Shown: piece by piece, positions 59,087-64,000 of the stretch | How the letters are laid out: each line of letters opens with the position of its first letter | Position numbering within the stretch: position 1 is the first letter of the stretch | Assembly: GCA_026413185.1 (NCBI GenBank) | Contig: CM048648.1 | Location: 83,434,550 to 83,498,549 of the forward strand | DNA from: Pueraria montana var. lobata | Lineage: Eukaryota > Streptophyta > Magnoliopsida > Fabales > Fabaceae | Direction: 5' to 3' | DNA length: 64,000 bases | Position numbers and translations under genes: made by a program | The notes under the pieces: model-generated | What the model was told of the DNA's origin: nothing | The model's input: only the letters and a program-made list of their open reading frames with translations | The model's database searches: none

Positions 59087-59345
59087 CTTCTTTCATTTAT
59101 AAACTCTTGATGTTTAAGGTTAATGTACACAGTTTAAGAAATATTTAATACTACTTACAAACAATACATTTAGTCTAAAATACTCTAATTTAATATCTAT
59201 GATAGAAATTGTGAAAATCTAAGTCATGTTAAATATGAATATATGTGGAAGAAAATAATTAATAAATCTTGAAATGTGTAAAACATCACGGGTTTAGAAA
59301 CAAAAATAATAAGCTAAAACATTAAGAGTTTAAAAACGAGGGGAG
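59087..59345. mobile_element. Stowaway-type MITE upstream of PMT
   Basis: TA-flanked; left CTTCTTTCATTTATAAACTC, reverse complement of the right end CTCCCCTCGTTTTTAAACTC. The interior is collinear with 30244-30499. Confidence 0.75.
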
Positions 59346-59485
59346 TAACTTGTTAATATATTTTTGCTAAAGAAATAGGTGAATACATGTTAGCAAATTT
59401 CACCCATTAGGGTCAATATAGTTAGAAATTTAGATAGTATTACAAGGTCATAGATTCTTACTTTAGTGCACTATTGTACATAATA

Positions 59486-59740
59486 CTCCCTCTGTCCTGA
59501 AATAACTTTCGTATTTGAAAAAAAAAATTGTCCCAAAATAAGTGTCATGTTAGCTTTTCAATGTAATATTAATTATGTTTTTCCACTAATACCTCTAGTA
59601 AGTGTCATTTTAACTTTTCAATACAATATTAATAATAAGGTTAGTTTTCTAAAATTACTACTCTATTTCACCTGTTTATTAGCTTTTTTTAGTCTATGTA
59701 AAAACACTTATAACGACACTTATTTTGAGACAGAAAAAAT
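59486..59740. mobile_element. Stowaway-like MITE
   Basis: Left CTCCCTCTGTCCTGAAATAA after TA; right end, reversed, TTTTTTCTGTCTCAAAATAA. Both arms continue to an AAGTGTC motif. Right boundary approximate. Confidence 0.62.
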
Positions 59741-60408
59741 AATAATAAAAAAAGCATGTTAGCAAATTCCAAGAATTTACTAACATACATCTATTTATTT
59801 TTTAAGATCAATTCATCATCATATTATAACCTTGATTTTCTTAAAATACATTCAAAACTAACTTACTACTAAACATTCAAACTACACCAAGTAAATTTGT
59901 AAAAGATCACGAAATAATTTTACAACAACCAATTATAGAGTTCTCAAAGTGAATATACTTAACTTGTCCAGAATGACCCATCACAAATTCATAAAAAAAT
60001 GAGTCAATTCAACCCAGTTCACTTTTCGGTGAACCAAAAAATGGTCAATTCGACTTAAACCATTACATAGACTAAATCAACTAAGCTAGACCCCTTGGTT
60101 ATGAGAGAAAATCTTTAAGGTTGTTTATGTTTTTTAATTTTTAAAACACTTGTTTCGAAAACAATTATTAAAACTTAATAAATTTTGAGTAAGAAATTGA
60201 TTGTTGAGTAGTATAAAATTGTTTTAGGAAACAATTTTTAAAATCGAAAATCAAATTAGACAAACCCAAAAGTTTTACATTTTAGAATATTTTTACAAAT
60301 TAATTTTCCCCTATATTTCTTTACATCATATAATCTATTTTATCTAATATATATTTTTTTCTTTTTTTGCTCCTCTCTTAAATTATAAAACTTGTATAAA
60401 ATTGATGT

Positions 60409-60673
60409 ATAAGGGTATATTTAGATAAACATTTTCATAAAACACTTGTATAGGAAGAAAATAAGAAGAAAAAAATAAAATAAGCTTATTCAAAAGTTAA
60501 AATTAGCTTATGCATAAGTTAATTTGTGAAAGCTTTATCATATTAGCTTTTCCAAAAACTTATTTTTAACCTATACATAAACTAATTTTAGTTTTTGGAG
60601 AATTTTATTTTATTTTATTTTTAATTTTTTTCTTATAAGTGTTTATGAAAAAGTTTATGCAAACAAATATTGA
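60409..60673. mobile_element. Foldback MITE, about 265 bp
   Basis: Left TTTAGATAAACATTTTCATA and right TTTGCATAAACTTTTTCATA (reversed) are inverted, followed inward by AACACTTGTATAGGAAGAAA / AACACTTATAAGAAAAAAAT. Exact ends not resolved. Confidence 0.55.
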
Positions 60674-61852
60674 CTAACATTATTGTTAAACAAAAATTGC
60701 ACGAGTATGTAAATAAATAAAATAAAATAATATACCCCCGAATAAACTGGTCTAGTACATACTGTCCTGGGAGTATAAAGCCCCAGAAAGACCTCTGACC
60801 TCCAACAAACAAAATCGTGAACACATGGGTCTCCAACAACTATAATTTTCAGATATTATTTTTTTATGAGTATTTTCAGATATTATAGGTACTAGTAATA
60901 CAGATCATTAGATATTAATTAATTGGCTTGCTAATTCTGGCTACTTCAACTGCAACTAGAGTGGAGCTTGCACTAGATCTTATGAAATATGAGTATTTGT
61001 CTGCCATCGTTGAATTAAATCAATAGCTTATGGCCACTACTTGACCAGTTCCACCTCTACCAGCTATATATGGATCATAGCTTAAATTTGGATTAACTCA
61101 TTCTTCATATTCATCAGTATTTGTCTTGAATAATGAATTCTTATAAACATTTAAAACAATTTATAATCAACTTTTTTTAAAAAAATAAAACAACTTCAGA
61201 TTTCAAAGAACCGATGCTCTTAATTAATAACCATTTAAGAACCGTACGTTGATCTTAATTAATATAACCATTTGTGTCAAAATGATTTCAGAATTCGTAT
61301 CTTTAAATGGAAATGGATTCTGTCATATTAAATTTTTACATAACCATACTAGGTGAAAATTTTGTATCTATCTCCTTTTTCTTAAATGTATATAAATGTT
61401 GGACTAAAAAAAATGTATATATATTTTTTTGTAACAATTTTATTGGTATAGAGTATTTACCGACTTTGCGAGACCTTGCTTAAGGGGACCGAGTCCAGTA
61501 TCACTCAGACCAACGACTTGTTGGTAAAAAAAACTGTATATAAATGTTAATATGGTCCTGTCTATTTAATTTCTACAAAGAGAGATAAATACAAAATTTT
61601 CGCATGATGTAATAAATTCAAGAGAAAATGTGTTTTTAATCTCTATATTTTCAGGTAAAAGTCTCTTTATATTTTCATATCGATGAATTTGATTTTAAAC
61701 TTTAAAATATATGTCAATTTTGTTAACTTTAAAATATATGTGAATTTTGTTAACAATATGCAAGTATAGAAAAGAGGAAGACAGCGCAAAAGGGATGTTG
61801 AGCTCTATTACAATAGTGCAAATATGAATGTACAAAATTGAGGGGTTCTAAC

Positions 61853-61925
61853 CAGGGACGGAGCCAGCTAACAACCGGGGGGGGGGGGGGGGGAGGAAAT
61901 TCATTCAATAAATATACATACATAC

Positions 61926-61973
<48 letters not shown>

Positions 61974-62989
61974 ATATAAAATATTTATAATTATATATTT
62001 CAAAATGTTAATTAAGTTAGTAATATATCCAAATGTTAATAATAAAAAATATTTACACATAAAATAATTAAACATTTTAAAATAAAAATTACAATTGTCA
62101 ATCATTAGGTTTACATGTCACCAAAAACCTTTATGAATTTATAATAAAAATTAGTATCTATAAAACCATAAATTTTTCAAAAAAGTACCTATTAATTATG
62201 TTTTAAAAATATATTAAAACAAAATAGATTATGTTATTCACCATATTATTGTTTACAATAGTAACTACGTTATTTTTAATTAATTATGTCTTTTTTTGAA
62301 AAAAAATTACACAATGACGTATGTAAACTCATACACTCGATTACTCAAGGCCAAAAACACAAATGAGAGGCAAAAAAAAAAAAAAGAAAATATACAAAGA
62401 ATCGTGTTAAGAAGAAAAAATATTTGTTGATGTTGTCAAAGTCTTATATAGTATTAGTGAGTTTGCTCAATTGCTCTATCAGCAATTGTTAATAAATAAA
62501 TAGTCTTTAGTTCTCTATTTAATTGCAATCAAATCAATACAATTCAGCAAAAAAAAAAAAATCAATACAAAGGGAATGCTAATAAATTCATTTGATTTTA
62601 AAATGAAAATATTTATAGTCTTTAAAATAGTAATAACAAATAATAAAAGAAAAAATTATTAAAAATAAATAATACTTAAATATTTCGTTTAAAATATAAA
62701 ACAATCTAATTATATCTACAATAAAGACTATAAAAAAAGAAATAAAATATTTATCTAAAGAGAGAAAATAATATATTATTATCTTTAGAACAAAGATTAT
62801 GAAAGAGAAATAAAATATTTTGTCCAAAAAATAGAAAAATTACACTTAAATTTTATTATATTCAGAGTTAGATACTTAAAATAAAAATAATTATTCAAAT
62901 ATTAAAATATACATATTATTATACATATTACAAATTTCAAAACTACAAAAAATCAAGGGGGGCCAAAGCCTAATGTAAGTCCGTCCATG
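61853..62989. mobile_element. Non-autonomous hAT-type element, 1.14 kb
   Basis: Perfect 8-bp flanking duplication GTTCTAAC (61845-61852, 62990-62997). Ends CAGGGACGG and, reverse-complemented, CATGGACGG. Inside the left end is a run of about 18 G (61878-61895), then a (TA)n tract at 61931-61968. The body is extremely AT-rich with no transposase; ORFs at 61905-62105 and 62588-62827 reflect base composition only. Confidence 0.82.
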
Positions 62990-62997
62990 GTTCTAAC

Positions 62998-64000
62998 TTA
63001 GTTGGTTGAGCAAAGTGCGTGAATTGTTGTAAATCCCGATGTCTTTCTTTGATTCCTATAAATAAAAAAATATGAATGTACAAAGAGGAAATAGGGAAAT
63101 ATAAAACAAATAGGTAATAAGACTAAACTAAATTAAGAAAATATATTATCTAACAAATTTAATCTTTTCTCTTTAAAAATTCATCATGTTTTTTAAAGTT
63201 AGAAGATACTAAATCTATATGTTAATTTACTTTAAAATTTAGATACCAAATTCATTAATATCAAAGTACAAAGAGCTTGACAAAAAATAGACTCTAAAAA
63301 AACATTTTTCCCCCAAATTCAACTTGAAAGAATGCATTTTCATCTTCAAATACTTTCAATATCGCAATTCATTATTCCTCAAATGAAGAACATGGTAAAT
63401 TATTCAATACAGTACTATTATTTGGTTCCAAAAAGTCTACACGAAAACTAACGAATTGATCATATGAACAATTAGGTGCTTGGTCACCGTACGGTAGGGT
63501 CGGAGTGCATTGTTCTTTTTCACTAATAATTCAAATATCAGTTTGTACAATTTCGTGAACAATATTTTTGTAACAAATAACTTTTTCCTTATTGAGTATA
63601 TTATTTTCCTTTCATTTTTATTGTTATATTGTACTTAGATCAAACTTCCCAAAACTTCTTATCATGGCTCCATCCTTTTTCATAATAGATGGAAATTGAA
63701 GAAACATCAACTCATTGCCAGTGGCATGTGTTTTTTGTCTGGTACATTTTGAAGAACATAAAATGGTTGAAATAGTAATCTGATTAAAAATCATTAGCTA
63801 TGCCAACAAATAAAGTTCACGTACGAGATATCTTGCGTGTGATCATGGTTTAATTACTCTTGGATATTTCTGTTTTCATTTTAGCTCCTCTAATAAAAAT
63901 ATACTACTAATAGATTATAATGATTTAGGTAAATACATATCCTATTAAGAGGCTAACGTACGTATCAAAGAGTGACACATGTTGGTGTATTTATTTATTA
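62998..64000. other. Intergenic, no gene recognised
   Basis: 62998-63060 has an A-box-like phrase (TAGTTGGTTGAGC) that could be the head of a tRNA-derived SINE, but nothing follows to confirm it. The rest to the window end is AT-rich without features. Confidence 0.4.

Noticed and set aside
61905..62827. Ile/Tyr/Phe-rich ORFs in the AT-rich element
   Set aside because: Base-composition artefacts of TA repeats inside a hAT element.

Overview
This is a gene-poor, AT-rich stretch of nuclear DNA from a flowering plant. The GT-AG introns, plant-specific gene families, many miniature inverted-repeat elements and LTR remnants all show this. The repertoire and repeat style fit a legume, most likely soybean or a close relative, but that species call is inference and no alignment was run. 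Exon boundaries below were read by eye from splice signals, reading phase and family conservation.

Layout. 1-4.2 kb holds LTR-retrotransposon-like debris. 6.17-7.16 kb is a Mutator-like element carrying a broken piece of a calcium-dependent protein kinase gene. 7.7-10.7 kb is a complete five-exon rhomboid-like protease gene (+). 13.5-17.2 kb is its tandem duplicate, which lost most of exon 1 and took two insertions in intron 3. 17.5-26.3 kb has no host gene but holds a Stowaway element, a solo LTR with a perfect 5-bp target duplication, a 34-bp minisatellite, a small hAT element and a foldback element. 26.6-32.8 kb is a four-exon IQ-domain calmodulin-binding protein gene (-) with a 4.2-kb first intron. 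33-37.9 kb is mostly repeats.

37.9-48.9 kb is the most structured part. Two copies of a small secreted eight-cysteine lipid-transfer-type gene, one broken and one intact, flank a head-to-head pair of broken neutral-invertase gene fragments. The fragments form a roughly 1.2-kb-arm inverted repeat with a 0.7-kb spacer. LTR and hAT elements lie between the invertase pair and the intact gene. 52.1-58.6 kb is a six-exon PMT-type methyltransferase gene (-). The rest, to 64 kb, is MITEs and a 1.1-kb hAT element.

The four apparently intact genes are a membrane protease, a microtubule/calmodulin scaffold, a secreted anther-type LTP and a Golgi methyltransferase. They do not form a pathway, which is normal for a plant chromosome. 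The strongest leads are the inverted invertase duplication as a possible hairpin-siRNA locus, the captured kinase fragment, and the rhomboid pair, whose paralogous empty sites prove several insertions.
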